This document shows, piece after piece, positions 40,701 through 50,291 of a stretch of 64,000 bases of DNA. The notes under the pieces were generated by a model that saw only the letters and a program-made list of their open reading frames with translations, was not told the DNA's origin and did no database searches. Source of the stretch: Ketogulonicigenium robustum (GTDB taxonomy: Bacteria; Pseudomonadota; Alphaproteobacteria; Rhodobacterales; Rhodobacteraceae); NCBI RefSeq assembly GCF_002117445.1, contig NZ_CP019937.1, forward strand, positions 1,547,501 through 1,611,500, written 5' to 3'. The first letter of the stretch is position 1. The number at the start of each line of letters is the position of its first letter. A program made the position numbers and the translations under genes.

Positions 40701-41184
40701 GGATTATATGGGCCGCCACCGCACCTATGGCCCCGTGCGCGCCCTGCCGACCGAAGCCTTCTTCTACGGCATGGCACCGGGCGACGAAATCTCGGTCGAG
40801 ATCGACCCCGGCAAAACGCTGGAAGTACGCCTGCAAGCCGTGGGCGAGACGACCGACGATGGCGAGGTCAAGGTCTTCTTCGAACTGAACGGCCTGCCCC
40901 GCACGGTGCGTATCGCCGACCGCAAAAAGACCGGCACCCGCGCCGCGCGGCCCAAGGCCGAGGCGGGCAACCCGAACCACATCGGCGCGCCGATGCCCGG
41001 TGTCGTCGCCACCATCGCGGCAGCAGCGGGCAAACCCGTGAAGGCGGGCGATCTGCTGCTGACCATCGAGGCGATGAAGATGGAAACCGGTATCCATGCC
41101 GAACGCGACGGCGTCATCAAAGCGGTGCACGTCACGCCCGCCAGCCAGATCGACGCCAAAGATCTGCTGATCGAGCTGGAATAA
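37744..41184 (+). CDS. pyc: Pyruvate carboxylase
   Basis: Anaplerotic, biotin- and ATP-dependent carboxylation of pyruvate to oxaloacetate. The single 1146-residue chain has the full domain order: biotin carboxylase (about 1-460: 'ILVANRGEIAIRVMRAANEM', 'KASWGGGGRGMR', 'EVNPRVQVEHTVTEEVTG'), carboxyltransferase (about 530-830: 'TSMRDGHQSLLATRMR', 'FDSLNWVENM', 'HTHDTSG') and a C-terminal biotin carrier domain with the biotinyl lysine in 'IEAMKMETGI'. GGGGGAGG lies upstream of the ATG. A terminator follows directly. Confidence 0.98.
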   Translation: MAEFQKILVANRGEIAIRVMRAANEMGKKTVAVYAEEDKLGLHRFKADEAYRIGEGLGPVQAYLSIPEIIRVAKMAGADAIHPGYGLLSENPEFVDACDATGITFIGPKAITMRQLGDKASARKVAIAAGVPVIPATEVLGDDIAAIRDEAAQIGYPLMLKASWGGGGRGMRPINNPDELEDKVREGRREAEAAFGNGEGYLEKMILRARHVEVQILGDKLGGIYHLWERDCSVQRRNQKVVERAPAPYLTQAQREELCELGKRICAHVSYECAGTVEFLMDMDSGKFYFIEVNPRVQVEHTVTEEVTGIDIVRAQILIAEGKPLAEATGAATQADVVLKGHALQCRVTTEDPLNNFIPDYGRIQMYRSATGAGIRLDGGTAYSGAVITRYYDSLLTKVTARGQTPEMAIARMDRALREFRIRGVSTNIDFVINLLKHPTFLNNTYTTKFIDTTPDLFQFKKRQDRATKLLRYIADITVNGHPETVGRPRPADVKLPRAPKVPLADAPAGTRQLLESGGPKAVADWMLAQQRLLITDTSMRDGHQSLLATRMRSIDMIRVAPAYAHKMADLFSVECWGGATFDVAYRFLQECPWQRLRDIRAQMPNVLTQMLLRASNGVGYTNYPDNVVQFFVKQAAETGVDVFRVFDSLNWVENMRVAMDAVIDSGKILEASICYTGDILDARRPKYDLKYYVAMAKELEAAGAHILGIKDMAGLLKPAAASQLIKALKDEVSIPIHLHTHDTSGASAATILSAAMAGVDAVDAAMDALSGNTSQPTLGSIVEALRGTDRDTGLDIDAIREISNYWEQVRYQYAAFESGLQAPASEVYLHEMPGGQFTNLKAQARSLGLEERWHEVAKTYAEVNQMFGDIVKVTPSSKVVGDMALMMMAQGLTRAEVEDPAVDVAFPDSVVDMMRGNLGQPPGGWPAALQAKILKGEHAITDRPGKFLPPVDIEATRAQLSAELEGRKIDDEDLNGYLMYPKVFMDYMGRHRTYGPVRALPTEAFFYGMAPGDEISVEIDPGKTLEVRLQAVGETTDDGEVKVFFELNGLPRTVRIADRKKTGTRAARPKAEAGNPNHIGAPMPGVVATIAAAAGKPVKAGDLLLTIEAMKMETGIHAERDGVIKAVHVTPASQIDAKDLLIELE

Positions 41185-41192
41185 CCCTACCG

Positions 41193-41219
41193 CCCGCGCC
41201 ACACACTGGCGCGGGTTTT
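41193..41219 (+). terminator. Intrinsic terminator after pyc
   Basis: CCCGCGCCA (41193-41201) and TGGCGCGGG (41207-41215) form a perfect 9-bp stem with a 5-base loop, followed by four Ts. Confidence 0.85.
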
Positions 41220-41392
41220 CCATTTCGGCCGCTTTCCCCGACAGAAATGCGGCGATGCGTCCCGCTGGGCCGCCTTGACACGCCCCCCAATGTCCACGAA
41301 CCTCGGGGGTGGAGGATCCCGCCACGCTGCGGGACGACGAACAATCGACCGACCATTGACCGAGGCAAGGCAATGGATTTTCCGGGGGAGCC

Positions 41393-43342
41393 ATGACAAC
41401 CAAAACATATCCGCCCAGTCCCGAACTGGCGGCACAGTCCCATGCCGACAAGGCAACTTATGATCGTATGTATGCGCAATCGGTGAACGACCCCGAGACA
41501 TTCTGGTCGCGCGAGGCCGCGCGGCTGGACTGGGTGCGCCCCTTCACCCGCGTGAAAAACACCAGTTTTGTCCCCGGCAAGGTGAATATCGAATGGTTCG
41601 GTGACGGCACGCTGAATGTCGCGGCCAACTGTATCGACCGCCATCTGGTCGACAAGGCCGACACGACCGCCATCATCTGGGTGCCCGACGACCCCGACGC
41701 CCCCGCGCAACACATCACCTACCGCGACCTGTTTGAAAACGTAGGGCGCATGGCGAATGTGCTGAAAGGGCTTAACGTCAAACGCGGCGACCGCGTCATA
41801 TTGTACATGCCGATGGTGCCCGAAGCTGCCTATGCCATGCTGGCCTGCGCCCGGATCGGCGCGATCCACTCGGTCGTGTTTGCGGGCTTTTCGCCGGATT
41901 CGCTGGGCGCGCGCGTGAACGGATCGGGCGCGAAGCTGGTGGTCACCACCGACTATGCCCCGCGAGGGGGCCGCAAAACGGCGCTGAAGTCGAACACCGA
42001 TGCCGCGCTGCTGCACTGCGACGACGATGTAGAAGTGCTGGTCGTCAAGCGTACGGGCGAGCAGATCAGCTGGGTCGAGGGCCGCGACCACGATTACAAC
42101 GCCCTTGCCGCCGCGGTCTCGCCCTACTGTACGCCGGCCGAAATGAACGCGGAAGATCCGCTGTTCATCCTTTATACGTCCGGCTCGACCGGACAGCCCA
42201 AGGGGGTCGTGCACACCACGGGCGGCTATCTGGTTTATGCGGCGATGACGCATGAATATTCGTTCGATTACCAACCGGGCGAGGTGTATTGGTGCACCGC
42301 CGATGTCGGCTGGGTCACCGGCCACAGCTATCTTGTCTACGGCCCACTGGCCAACGGCGCCACGACGCTGATGTTCGAAGGCATCCCGACCTACCCCGAT
42401 GCCAGCCGCACATGGCAAATCGTGCAAGACCACAACGTCGCCATTTACTACACCGCCCCCACCGCAATTCGCGCGCTGATGGCCCATGGCAACGCACCGG
42501 TCGAGGGGTATGACCTGTCGTCGCTGCGCATTTTGGGCACGGTGGGCGAACCTATCAACCCCGAGGCGTGGAACTGGTTCAACGAGGTGATCGGCAAAGG
42601 CACCTGCCCGATTGTCGACACATGGTGGCAGACCGAAACCGGCGGCCATCTGATCACCCCGCTGCCGGGCGCGACACCGACCAAACCCGGATCGGCAACG
42701 CTGCCCTTCTTTGGCGTGCAGCCCGTTATCCTCGACCCGACCAGCGGGGCCGAACAAACCGATGTCGTCGCCGAGGGTGTCCTGTGCATCAAAGACAGCT
42801 GGCCCGGCCAGATGCGCACGATTTGGGGCGATCACGCGCGGTTCGAAAAGACCTATTTCAGTGATTACAAGGGCTACTACTTTACCGGTGACGGCTGCCG
42901 CCGCGATGAAGATGGCTATTACTGGATCACTGGCCGCGTTGACGATGTGATCAACGTATCGGGCCACCGTATGGGCACGGCCGAGGTCGAAAGCGCCCTC
43001 GTGGCCCACCCGTCCGTCGCCGAAACCGCCGTTGTCGGCTACCCTCACGCGATCAAGGGTCAGGGTATCTACGCCTATGTGACGCTGATGAACGGCGAAA
43101 CCCCGTCCGAGGATCTGCGCAAGGACCTGATCCGGTGGGTGCGCGCCGAGATCGGCCCGATCGCCACGCCCGACTTGATTCAATGGGCGCCGGGCCTGCC
43201 CAAGACCCGCTCGGGCAAAATCATGCGCCGCATCTTGCGCAAGATCGCCGAAAACGACTACGGCGCCTTGGGCGATACGTCGACGCTAGCCGACCCTTCG
43301 GTGGTGGACGATCTGATCGAAAACCGCATGAACCGCGGATAA
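41393..43342 (+). CDS. acsA: Acetyl-CoA synthetase (AMP-forming)
   Basis: Activates acetate to acetyl-CoA via acetyl-AMP. The 649 residues show the Acs N-terminal region '[16 protein letters not shown]', the AMP-binding loop '[20 protein letters not shown]', '[17 protein letters not shown]', '[17 protein letters not shown]' and the C-terminal '[20 protein letters not shown]', whose lysine is the usual acetylation site. GGGGGAG lies 2 bases before the ATG. The 207 bases after pyc contain a terminator and presumably its own promoter. Confidence 0.97.
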   Translation: MTTKTYPPSPELAAQSHADKATYDRMYAQSVNDPETFWSREAARLDWVRPFTRVKNTSFVPGKVNIEWFGDGTLNVAANCIDRHLVDKADTTAIIWVPDDPDAPAQHITYRDLFENVGRMANVLKGLNVKRGDRVILYMPMVPEAAYAMLACARIGAIHSVVFAGFSPDSLGARVNGSGAKLVVTTDYAPRGGRKTALKSNTDAALLHCDDDVEVLVVKRTGEQISWVEGRDHDYNALAAAVSPYCTPAEMNAEDPLFILYTSGSTGQPKGVVHTTGGYLVYAAMTHEYSFDYQPGEVYWCTADVGWVTGHSYLVYGPLANGATTLMFEGIPTYPDASRTWQIVQDHNVAIYYTAPTAIRALMAHGNAPVEGYDLSSLRILGTVGEPINPEAWNWFNEVIGKGTCPIVDTWWQTETGGHLITPLPGATPTKPGSATLPFFGVQPVILDPTSGAEQTDVVAEGVLCIKDSWPGQMRTIWGDHARFEKTYFSDYKGYYFTGDGCRRDEDGYYWITGRVDDVINVSGHRMGTAEVESALVAHPSVAETAVVGYPHAIKGQGIYAYVTLMNGETPSEDLRKDLIRWVRAEIGPIATPDLIQWAPGLPKTRSGKIMRRILRKIAENDYGALGDTSTLADPSVVDDLIENRMNRG

Positions 43343-43377
43343 AAAAGCGGGCGGCAGGACAACCTGTCGCCCCTTTT
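43343..43377. terminator. Bidirectional intrinsic terminator between acsA and recN
   Basis: GGGCGGCAGG (43349-43358) pairs with CCTGTCGCCC (43363-43372) with one G-T pair. Six As lie to the left and four Ts to the right, so it can end both converging transcripts. Confidence 0.8.
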
Positions 43378-43380
43378 GTT

Positions 43381-45033
43381 TCAGCGCGCGGCCATCAGTT
43401 CCCGCGCGGCAATCCGCATCGCCTCGCTGACAGGCTCGCGCGAGAGCATGCGTGCGATTTCGTCCACGCGCGCGTCGGTATCCAGCGGTACGACACGTGA
43501 TGTCGTAACGCCGTTTTCGACGTGCTTTTCTACGCGCCAGTGATAATCCCCCAGTGCCGCAACTTGCGGGCTGTGGGTCACAACCAGCACTTGCCCGCCA
43601 TCAGCCAACGCCAGCAAGCGCCGCCCGACGGCATCCGCTGTCCCACCGCCAACACCACGGTCGATTTCGTCGAAAATCATCGTCAGGCCCGACTGATCCT
43701 TCGTCAGGCAGACTTTCAGCGCCAGCAAAAACCGGCTGAGTTCGCCACCCGAGGCCACTTTCGACAGTGGCCCCGCAGGCGCGCCGGGGTTGGTGGCGGC
43801 GATGAATGTGACCTCATCAACGCCTTCCGCACCGCGCGGCGCGGGGGTAATGGCGACGGTAAACCGCGCCCGCTCCATCTTCAGGGGGGCGAGCTCCGCC
43901 TCGATCATTTGCGACAGCTGCAGGCCAGCGGCGCTGCGGCGGGCGGTCAAGGCAGCTGCGACGCTGTCATACTGCGCTTCGGCGGCGGCCAGTGCTTTGG
44001 CCAGCGCGGCATCCTCGGCCTCGGCCCCATCAAGGGCGGCGAGGCGCGCGGACAACGTCACCAGCAGCGGCACCAGATCGTCCGGCAACACGTTATGCTT
44101 GCGTGCTAGCCCGCGAATGGCGAACAGCCGCTCCTCAATCTGCTCAAGCCGTTGCGGATCAAACGACAGCGCCTCAAGGCAGCTTTCGATGCCTTGTTCA
44201 GCCTCGCCCAGCGCGTCCATGGCACGGCCCAGCGCATCCAGCGCCCCATCCAACCGGCCATCAGCCTGCCCTGCGGCCCCGTCAAGCCAACGAATGGCGT
44301 TGGCCACCATCCCCTCGGCCCCGTCGCCCGAGACTGCCTGTTTGGCGCGCGCGATATCGTCGCCGATCCGCGCGGCGGCCTGCATCAAACGGCGGGCCAC
44401 GTCCAGCTCTTCCTCTTCCCCCGCCTTGGGGTCGAGGGTTTGAAGCTCGGCCACAGCGTGGCGCAGAAAGTCCTCTTCAGCGGCCAACGCAGCCCGCGCC
44501 TCGGCCTGCGCAGCGGCACGGCGACCCAAGTCACGCAGCGCAGTCCAAGCGCTGCGCACGTCGGCGATCAGGGGCTCGGCGCTGGCAAACTGGTCCAGCA
44601 GATGGCGGTGCATCTTTGCGTCCAGCAAGCCGCGATCGTCCTGCTGGCCGTGCAATTCCACAAGATGGTCCGAGAGGTTGCGCAGCACCTCGGCCCCAGC
44701 GCGACGGTCGTTGACCCAAGCCTGCTTGCGCCCGTCGGGGCTGGCGGTGCGACGAAGGATCAGTTCATCCTCGGGCGCCCAACCGGCGTCTTGCAAAATC
44801 GCGCGGGCCGGATGGCCTGCGGGCAAATCAAAAACGGCGGTGACTTCGGCGCGCTCGGCGCCTTGGCGCACCACCTCGGCGCGGCCGCGCCAGCCCAGCA
44901 CGAACCCCAGCGCGTCCAGCAAAATCGACTTACCCGCCCCTGTCTCGCCGGTCAGCACATTCAGCCCCGGCTGGAACGCCAGATCCAGCCGGTCGATGAT
45001 GACCATGTCGCGAATTTCAAGGGCGCGCAGCAT
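43381..45033 (-). CDS. recN: DNA repair protein RecN
   Basis: SMC-like ATPase acting in double-strand-break repair. The 550 residues begin 'MLRALEIRDMVIIDRLDL' and the Walker A 'LTGETGAGKSILLDALGF', then a long coiled coil interrupted by a hinge-like region, and end with the ABC signature 'SKVASGGELSRFLLALK' and Walker B 'TMIFDEIDRGVGG'. It starts 9 bases after bamD; no SOS box was found directly upstream, so it seems to be transcribed with bamD. Confidence 0.96.
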   Translation of the reverse strand: MLRALEIRDMVIIDRLDLAFQPGLNVLTGETGAGKSILLDALGFVLGWRGRAEVVRQGAERAEVTAVFDLPAGHPARAILQDAGWAPEDELILRRTASPDGRKQAWVNDRRAGAEVLRNLSDHLVELHGQQDDRGLLDAKMHRHLLDQFASAEPLIADVRSAWTALRDLGRRAAAQAEARAALAAEEDFLRHAVAELQTLDPKAGEEEELDVARRLMQAAARIGDDIARAKQAVSGDGAEGMVANAIRWLDGAAGQADGRLDGALDALGRAMDALGEAEQGIESCLEALSFDPQRLEQIEERLFAIRGLARKHNVLPDDLVPLLVTLSARLAALDGAEAEDAALAKALAAAEAQYDSVAAALTARRSAAGLQLSQMIEAELAPLKMERARFTVAITPAPRGAEGVDEVTFIAATNPGAPAGPLSKVASGGELSRFLLALKVCLTKDQSGLTMIFDEIDRGVGGGTADAVGRRLLALADGGQVLVVTHSPQVAALGDYHWRVEKHVENGVTTSRVVPLDTDARVDEIARMLSREPVSEAMRIAARELMAAR

Positions 45034-45042
45034 CTGCGGCTG

Positions 45043-45909
45043 TTACAACCACTCGCCGCGGATCACTTGGCGATAGATCTGCGACAGCCAGTTTTCACCC
45101 ACAGGCTCGGCCGACAGCCCGTGGCCCTGCAACAGCGCATAAGCATCGGCGTACCACGGCGTCGACTGGAAGTTATAGCCCAAGATCGCACCGGCCGAGC
45201 GTGCCTCGTCGTTCAGACCCAGCGCAAGGTAGGATTCGACCAGACGCATCAGCGCTTCGGGGGTGTAGGTAGTGGTCTGGAACTGTTCGACGACGACACG
45301 GAACCGGTTGATAGCGGCGGTGTAATTTCCACGCTTCAGATAATACCGACCGACTTCCATTTCTTTGCCGGCCAGATGGCTGAACGCCAGATCAAACTTC
45401 AGCGAGGCGGATTCGGCATAGGGGCTGTCGGGGTAAACCTCGATCACGCGGCGCAGCTCTTGCAGGGCCTTGAAGGTCAGGCCCTGGTCGCGGCCGATAT
45501 CGTCGATCTGGTCGTAATACGACAGCGCCAGCAGATACTGCGCATAGGCGGCATCTTCCTCGGTCGGATAAAAATCGACATAGCGCTGCGCAGCCGAGCG
45601 GCTGTTGTCGTAATCACCCGCGCGGTGGTAGGCGAAAGCCTGCATGATCAGCCCGCGCTTGGCCCAGCTGGAATAAGGGTAGAGACGCTCGATCTCGCCA
45701 AAGAAATAAGCCGCATTATCCAGCTTGTTTCCGTCCATCTCGGTCTCGGCCAACTGATAGATCTGCTCGGCCGAGTAATCATCGAGTGCACCGGGCGCAC
45801 GCAGTGCGGACCGCTGTTCCCCACACGCGGCGAGCAAAGTGAGGCTGAGCGCCGCCACCAGAAACACCCCCCGACCGCCTGTTGCCTTAATCAGGCCTGT
45901 CATTGCCAT
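45043..45909 (-). CDS. bamD: Outer-membrane assembly lipoprotein BamD
   Basis: Essential lipoprotein of the BAM complex that inserts outer-membrane beta-barrels. The signal peptide ends in a lipobox 'LTLLAACGEQ' (Cys29 from this start, Cys27 from the in-frame ATG two codons later). The mature part has TPR-like repeats: 'AEQIYQLAETEMDGNKLDNA', 'YPYSSWAKRGLIMQAFAYHR' and 'YPDSPYAESASLKFDLA'. It lies between lpxC and recN, a common alphaproteobacterial order linking envelope lipid A and outer-membrane assembly to the dcw cluster. Confidence 0.94.
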   Translation of the reverse strand: MAMTGLIKATGGRGVFLVAALSLTLLAACGEQRSALRAPGALDDYSAEQIYQLAETEMDGNKLDNAAYFFGEIERLYPYSSWAKRGLIMQAFAYHRAGDYDNSRSAAQRYVDFYPTEEDAAYAQYLLALSYYDQIDDIGRDQGLTFKALQELRRVIEVYPDSPYAESASLKFDLAFSHLAGKEMEVGRYYLKRGNYTAAINRFRVVVEQFQTTTYTPEALMRLVESYLALGLNDEARSAGAILGYNFQSTPWYADAYALLQGHGLSAEPVGENWLSQIYRQVIRGEWL

Positions 45910-46018
45910 GCTCCGGCTCCGTTCAACGTCTTTGCTTTGCTCCGCTGTAGCATGAAATTCCGGATGGCAAAATGGCTTTTGCCATCACCGGCCCGACTTC
46001 GCCAATGCAACCGCGGCT

Positions 46019-46942
46019 TTAGGCGACGCGCGGCGCATCCTGCTGGGGCATATAGCCCATGCCGGGCAGGCGGGCGGCCATCGCGCGGGTGCAGCTGACA
46101 CGGCGCCAAGCGGTTGGGTCAGCAAACAGCGCACGCAGCAGACGGTTGGTCATCGCGTGGCCTGCACGTTGGCCGGTGTAGCGCCCGATAATCGGCGCAC
46201 CAGCGGTGTAGAGGTCACCCAAAGCGTCCAGCATTTTGTGCCGCACGGGCTCATCTGCGTACCGCAGACCGCCGGGCGTCACCACACGCGGACCATCGAC
46301 GACCACGGCGTTTTCCATGGTGCCGCCCAAGGCAAGGCCATGCTCACGCATGTCCTCGACATCCGAAAGGCGGCAGAACGTCCGTGCTTCCTGAAGCTCG
46401 CGCTGGAAAGCGTCGTGCGACATGTTGAGCAGCTTAGCCTGATGGCCGATGGCCTCGTCGGGAAAATCGATTTCAAAATCGATCTGCATCGAGGTTGCAG
46501 GCGACAGGCGGGCAGTGGCGCCGTTATGCGTCACGCTGACTTCGTGCAGAATCTCGATTGCACGAATCGGGGCGCGCAACTCGGTCAAACCGACGCGTAT
46601 AAAGCCCGCGACGAACTCACGGCTCGACCCATCAAGGATCGGCACCTCGGCACCGTCAATTTCGATCAGTGCGTTATGAATGCCGCAACCGGCCAGCGCG
46701 GCCATCAGGTGTTCGATGGTCGAGATGGTATGTCCGGCAGCGTCTTCCAGCTGCGTACAAAGGGGGGTTTGGACTGCGTGGTTCCACAAAGCAGGTATCA
46801 GCGCGCCACCCCCGGCAGCATCGGTACGACGGAACACGATTCCATGATCCGCCGCAGCGGGAAGAACCGTGACCGAGACCTTTGCCCCAGAATGTAGGCC
46901 CACGCCCGAAAACGTGACCGGCTGTCTAACTGTGGTCTGCAA
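46019..46942 (-). CDS. lpxC: UDP-3-O-acyl-N-acetylglucosamine deacetylase
   Basis: Zinc enzyme of the committed step of lipid A synthesis. The 307 residues start 'MQTTVRQPVTFSGVGLHSG' and carry the zinc ligands: His78 in 'TISTIEHLMAALAG' plus His and Asp of 'VRHKMLDALGDLY', with the catalytic His in 'GQRAGHAMTN'. It follows ftsZ after 206 bases that include a terminator, so it likely has its own promoter. Confidence 0.97.
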   Translation of the reverse strand: MQTTVRQPVTFSGVGLHSGAKVSVTVLPAAADHGIVFRRTDAAGGGALIPALWNHAVQTPLCTQLEDAAGHTISTIEHLMAALAGCGIHNALIEIDGAEVPILDGSSREFVAGFIRVGLTELRAPIRAIEILHEVSVTHNGATARLSPATSMQIDFEIDFPDEAIGHQAKLLNMSHDAFQRELQEARTFCRLSDVEDMREHGLALGGTMENAVVVDGPRVVTPGGLRYADEPVRHKMLDALGDLYTAGAPIIGRYTGQRAGHAMTNRLLRALFADPTAWRRVSCTRAMAARLPGMGYMPQQDAPRVA

Positions 46943-47084
46943 TGCAAAATGCCTTCTGCTAACTTCCTTTTCAGCAAGTAGTGATGAAGGGGTGAACCCT
47001 CAATTCACAGATTGCAACGAAGTGAAACAATGCAGGGGCGGCAAAGGCAGACCCGATACCGCACCCAATAAAAACAATACCTTA

Positions 47085-47114
47085 AACGAAAAAACCGCCC
47101 CAATGGGGCGGTTT
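47085..47114 (-). terminator. Intrinsic terminator after ftsZ
   Basis: AAACCGCCCC (47092-47101) and GGGGCGGTTT (47105-47114) form a perfect 10-bp stem with a 3-base loop; on the minus strand a run of Ts continues from the stem. It lies 34 bases after the ftsZ stop. Confidence 0.88.
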
Positions 47115-47148
47115 CAAAGTGATCTGCAGACCTTGGGTCAGCGGGCGA

Positions 47149-48738
47149 TTAATTCGCCTGACGCCGCAAGAATGCCGGAATTTCGACACGGTCACGTTCC
47201 GCATCTGTACCCGCATCATCACGCTGCGCCGTCGGCTGCGGGCGCGCCTGCGGTGCAGGGGCGTGGCCATCTTGATGGCCCGCCATACGTCCGATAATAT
47301 TTCCGATCCCAAAGCGCCCTTGCGGCTCGGGGGCGCGGGCCGGGCGCTGGTCGGCAACAGGGCTGTGATCGACCGCACTGCTCAGGCGCTGCAACGCCTC
47401 GGCAGCCGACGACGCGGGGCGCTGCGGGGCAACATAACGCGGGTCGGGTTGCTGCGCGGGCGCGACAGGCTGGGTCATTTGCGGCTGCGACGCACGCGGG
47501 GTGTACATCGGCGGAACGTCTTCATACGTCTCGGCGGTGGGGCGCGGTTGAGGCGCATAGTTTTGGCGCGGGCGCTCCATCATCGGCTCTTGCTGCACTG
47601 AGGGGGCCGGTTGCGGGGCGTATTCCTGACGATGCTGCTGCACGGGCTCGCGCGGCGGCTCGGGGCGGAAGGCGGGCTCGGGCGCGGGCTGCACAGGTTG
47701 CTGCATGACGCGGCGCGGCACAGGCACTTCGACCGGCTTCTCGCCCGCATCAATACCAGTCGCCACAACCGACACACGGATCTTGCCGGCCATATCGGGG
47801 TCGAGGGTCGAGCCGACGATGATATTCGCCTCGGAATCCACAACTTCGCGGATGTGGTTGGCAGCTTCGTCCAACTCGAACAGGGTCATATCGTGACCAC
47901 CGGTGATGTTGATCAGCACACCGCGCGCGCCGTTCAGGCTGATCTCGTCCAGCAGCGGGTTCGAGATGGCCTTCTTGGCCGCGTCGATAGCGCGGGTCGG
48001 GCCATCAGCCTCGCCGGTGCCCATCATCGCCTTGCCCATCTCGTCCATGACAGAACGCACGTCGGCGAAGTCGAGGTTGATAAGGCCCGGGCGAACCATC
48101 AGGTCGGTCACGCCCTTCACGCCTTGATACAACACATCGTCGGCCATCATGAAGGCTTCGGTAAAGGTCGTCTTTTCCGATGCGATGCGGAACAGGTTCT
48201 GGTTCGGGATGATGATCAGCGTATCGACGACCTTCTGAAGGGCAGCGACGCCCTCCTCGGCCTGACGCATCCGCTTCGACCCTTCGAACATGAAGGGCTT
48301 GGTCACCACACCAACCGTCAGCACACCCATTTCGCGCGCGGCTTGCGCAATGATCGGGGCCGCGCCCGTACCGGTGCCGCCACCCATGCCAGCGGTAATG
48401 AAGCACATATGCGAACCGGCCAGATGATCGATGATCTGTTCCAGCGATTCCTCGGCGGCGGCGGCCCCCACTGCGGGACGTGCACCAGCACCCAGACCTT
48501 CGGTCACTTTCAGACCGATCTGGATCTTCAGCGGCGCTTTCGAGGCAACCAGCGCCTGCGCATCGGTGTTCGCAACGACGAACTCGACGCCTTCCAGCTG
48601 CTGGTCGATCATGTTGTTGACAGCGTTACCGCCTGCCCCGCCAACGCCAAAAACGGTGATCCGCGGCTTGAGCTCGTCATGCCCCGGCATCGAGAGGCTG
48701 GTGATATTCATGCGCTGTCCGCCCGTCATGTCTGGCAT
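47149..48738 (-). CDS. ftsZ: Cell division GTPase FtsZ
   Basis: Tubulin-like GTPase forming the division ring. The GTPase core has '[16 protein letters not shown]', the signature '[16 protein letters not shown]' and '[11 protein letters not shown]'. After about residue 335 comes a long Pro/Gln-rich linker typical of alphaproteobacteria, then the conserved C-terminal peptide '[12 protein letters not shown]' that binds FtsA and other partners. The 529-residue start at 48738 has GGAG 7 bases upstream; an ATG ten codons later (48708) is the alternative. A promoter-like pair lies in the 197-base gap after ftsA. Confidence 0.97.
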   Translation of the reverse strand: MPDMTGGQRMNITSLSMPGHDELKPRITVFGVGGAGGNAVNNMIDQQLEGVEFVVANTDAQALVASKAPLKIQIGLKVTEGLGAGARPAVGAAAAEESLEQIIDHLAGSHMCFITAGMGGGTGTGAAPIIAQAAREMGVLTVGVVTKPFMFEGSKRMRQAEEGVAALQKVVDTLIIIPNQNLFRIASEKTTFTEAFMMADDVLYQGVKGVTDLMVRPGLINLDFADVRSVMDEMGKAMMGTGEADGPTRAIDAAKKAISNPLLDEISLNGARGVLINITGGHDMTLFELDEAANHIREVVDSEANIIVGSTLDPDMAGKIRVSVVATGIDAGEKPVEVPVPRRVMQQPVQPAPEPAFRPEPPREPVQQHRQEYAPQPAPSVQQEPMMERPRQNYAPQPRPTAETYEDVPPMYTPRASQPQMTQPVAPAQQPDPRYVAPQRPASSAAEALQRLSSAVDHSPVADQRPARAPEPQGRFGIGNIIGRMAGHQDGHAPAPQARPQPTAQRDDAGTDAERDRVEIPAFLRRQAN

Positions 48739-48809
48739 CTGTGCTCTCCGCCTATGGTTTGGCCCGTCGCGGCGGGCTCTTGCTGTTCAAAGGGTGGTGC
48801 TTTCCACCG

Positions 48810-48838
48810 ATTCTAGCGCGATTTCTTTCGGACGTCAC
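48810..48838 (-). promoter_or_regulatory. Candidate ftsZ promoter
   Basis: On the minus strand GTGACG (48838-48833), a 17-base spacer and TAGAAT (48815-48810) give a sigma-70-like pair about 70 bases before the ftsZ start, allowing ftsZ expression separate from the upstream dcw genes. Confidence 0.4.
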
Positions 48839-48935
48839 CGTAAATCAACACCCGTCTTTGCCGTTTTGGGCGTTATCTAGGGGCAAATCGCGCGAATCAG
48901 ACCAGTTCTTGTGGCTTTTGCGCGAAAACCCGCCA

Positions 48936-50270
48936 TTACCAATTATCCTGAAACCACTTCATCGCGCGGCGCAGCGACCGCGCAGGGTAGCGCTCGGCCG
49001 GAATTTCGAAATCCCAGCACTCGTCTTGCGGGTGGGCGGCAAACAGCGCCAAGCCGACGGCTGCGGAAAAGTCGGGCCCAGTCGCAGCCTGCGGCAAGCC
49101 CTGCACGCGCAGCGGCCGCCCGAGACGCACCTGTTGGCCCAAAATACGCGACGCCAGCCCGTCGATCCCCGGCACTTGGCTGCCGCCCCCCGTCAGCACG
49201 ATCGACTGCGAGGGCAGCGAGTCGAACCACGCCGCATCCAACCGCGCGCGTACCTCTTCCAGAATTTCCTCGATCCGTGGCCGCATGATGCCGATCAGAT
49301 CCGACCGGCTGATCCGGCGGCTGTCACGGTCCCAATCGCCCGTCTCGCCGCCCAGATCGATCATCTCGCGATCATCGCGACCCGTTGCGACAACGCCGCC
49401 ATGCACGGTTTTGATCCGTTCGGCTTGCGTCATCGATACCTGCAGACCCATCGCGATGTCGCCGGTGACATGATCGCCACCCATGCGCACCGCATCGGCA
49501 TAGATCATGTGCTTGCGCATAAAAATCGAAATGCCGGTCGAGCCGCCACCCATGTCGATGCACGCGCCGCCCAGCTCCTGCTCGTCCTCGACCAAGCTCG
49601 ACAGCCCCGCCACATAGGCCGAGGACGCGATGCCCGCACATTCCAGATGGCAGCGGGAAATGGCCCGCAGCACGCTCTCGACCACCGCACCATCGGCGGT
49701 CACCACGTGCATATCGGTCGCCAGACGCGCCCCCGCTTGCCCGCGCGGATCCGAAAGCCCCGAGCGATGGTCGAGCGAGAAATTCACCGGCTGGGCGTGC
49801 AGAACACTGCGCCCGTCGCCAAAATCCGGCACTTCGCATGCGGCCAGAACGCGGCCTACATCGCCCTCGCCCACGGTGTCACCGATGATGTCGACTGCGC
49901 CTTCAAGGCCGTAAGATCGCGGCTGCGCACCCGAAAAACACGCGATCACATGATCGACCCGCGTCTGGGCCTGATTTTGCGCGCCGGTAATCACTGTCCG
50001 GATCGCTTTTTCCGTCTCGGCCAGCGCGGAAATCTCGCCAAAGCGCACCCCGCGCGAGCGTGTAGTCGCCGCCCCGATCACGCGGATGGCGTTTTGCCCG
50101 CCCATCGCGCCCACCCCGTCGGCCAAACCTGCGCGGCGCGGCGCGCCGATTTTCAGGATCAGGCAGGCGATCTTCGACGTGCCAATATCCAGCACCGCGA
50201 CATAGCCACGTTGCAAAGCAACGGTGCGCATGTGCCGCATGGCGCGCTGGCTTTGGTATAGGTCGGTCAT
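48936..50270 (-). CDS. ftsA: Cell division protein FtsA
   Basis: Actin-like ATPase that tethers FtsZ to the membrane. The 444 residues have 'YVAVLDIGTSKIACLILKIG' (phosphate 1), the SHS2 region 'VDHVIACFSGAQPRSYG', 'ACIDMGGGSTGISIF' (phosphate 2), 'SIVLTGGGSQVPGIDGLA' (adenosine) and a C-terminal amphipathic helix 'SLRRAMKWFQDNW' that serves as the membrane anchor. It follows ftsQ by 21 bases. Confidence 0.97.
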   Translation of the reverse strand: MTDLYQSQRAMRHMRTVALQRGYVAVLDIGTSKIACLILKIGAPRRAGLADGVGAMGGQNAIRVIGAATTRSRGVRFGEISALAETEKAIRTVITGAQNQAQTRVDHVIACFSGAQPRSYGLEGAVDIIGDTVGEGDVGRVLAACEVPDFGDGRSVLHAQPVNFSLDHRSGLSDPRGQAGARLATDMHVVTADGAVVESVLRAISRCHLECAGIASSAYVAGLSSLVEDEQELGGACIDMGGGSTGISIFMRKHMIYADAVRMGGDHVTGDIAMGLQVSMTQAERIKTVHGGVVATGRDDREMIDLGGETGDWDRDSRRISRSDLIGIMRPRIEEILEEVRARLDAAWFDSLPSQSIVLTGGGSQVPGIDGLASRILGQQVRLGRPLRVQGLPQAATGPDFSAAVGLALFAAHPQDECWDFEIPAERYPARSLRRAMKWFQDNW

Positions 50271-50291
50271 AGCTCTGCCCCGTTGTTATTA

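Noticed and set aside
41132-43183. 683-codon open frame on the minus strand opposite acsA
   Set aside because: It lies antisense to a clear acetyl-CoA synthetase gene, has no recognisable domain, and its residue composition is that of a GC-rich codon shadow.
46943-47148. Possible small RNA between ftsZ and lpxC
   Set aside because: Only the ftsZ terminator is visible; no promoter pair or further structure could be supported.
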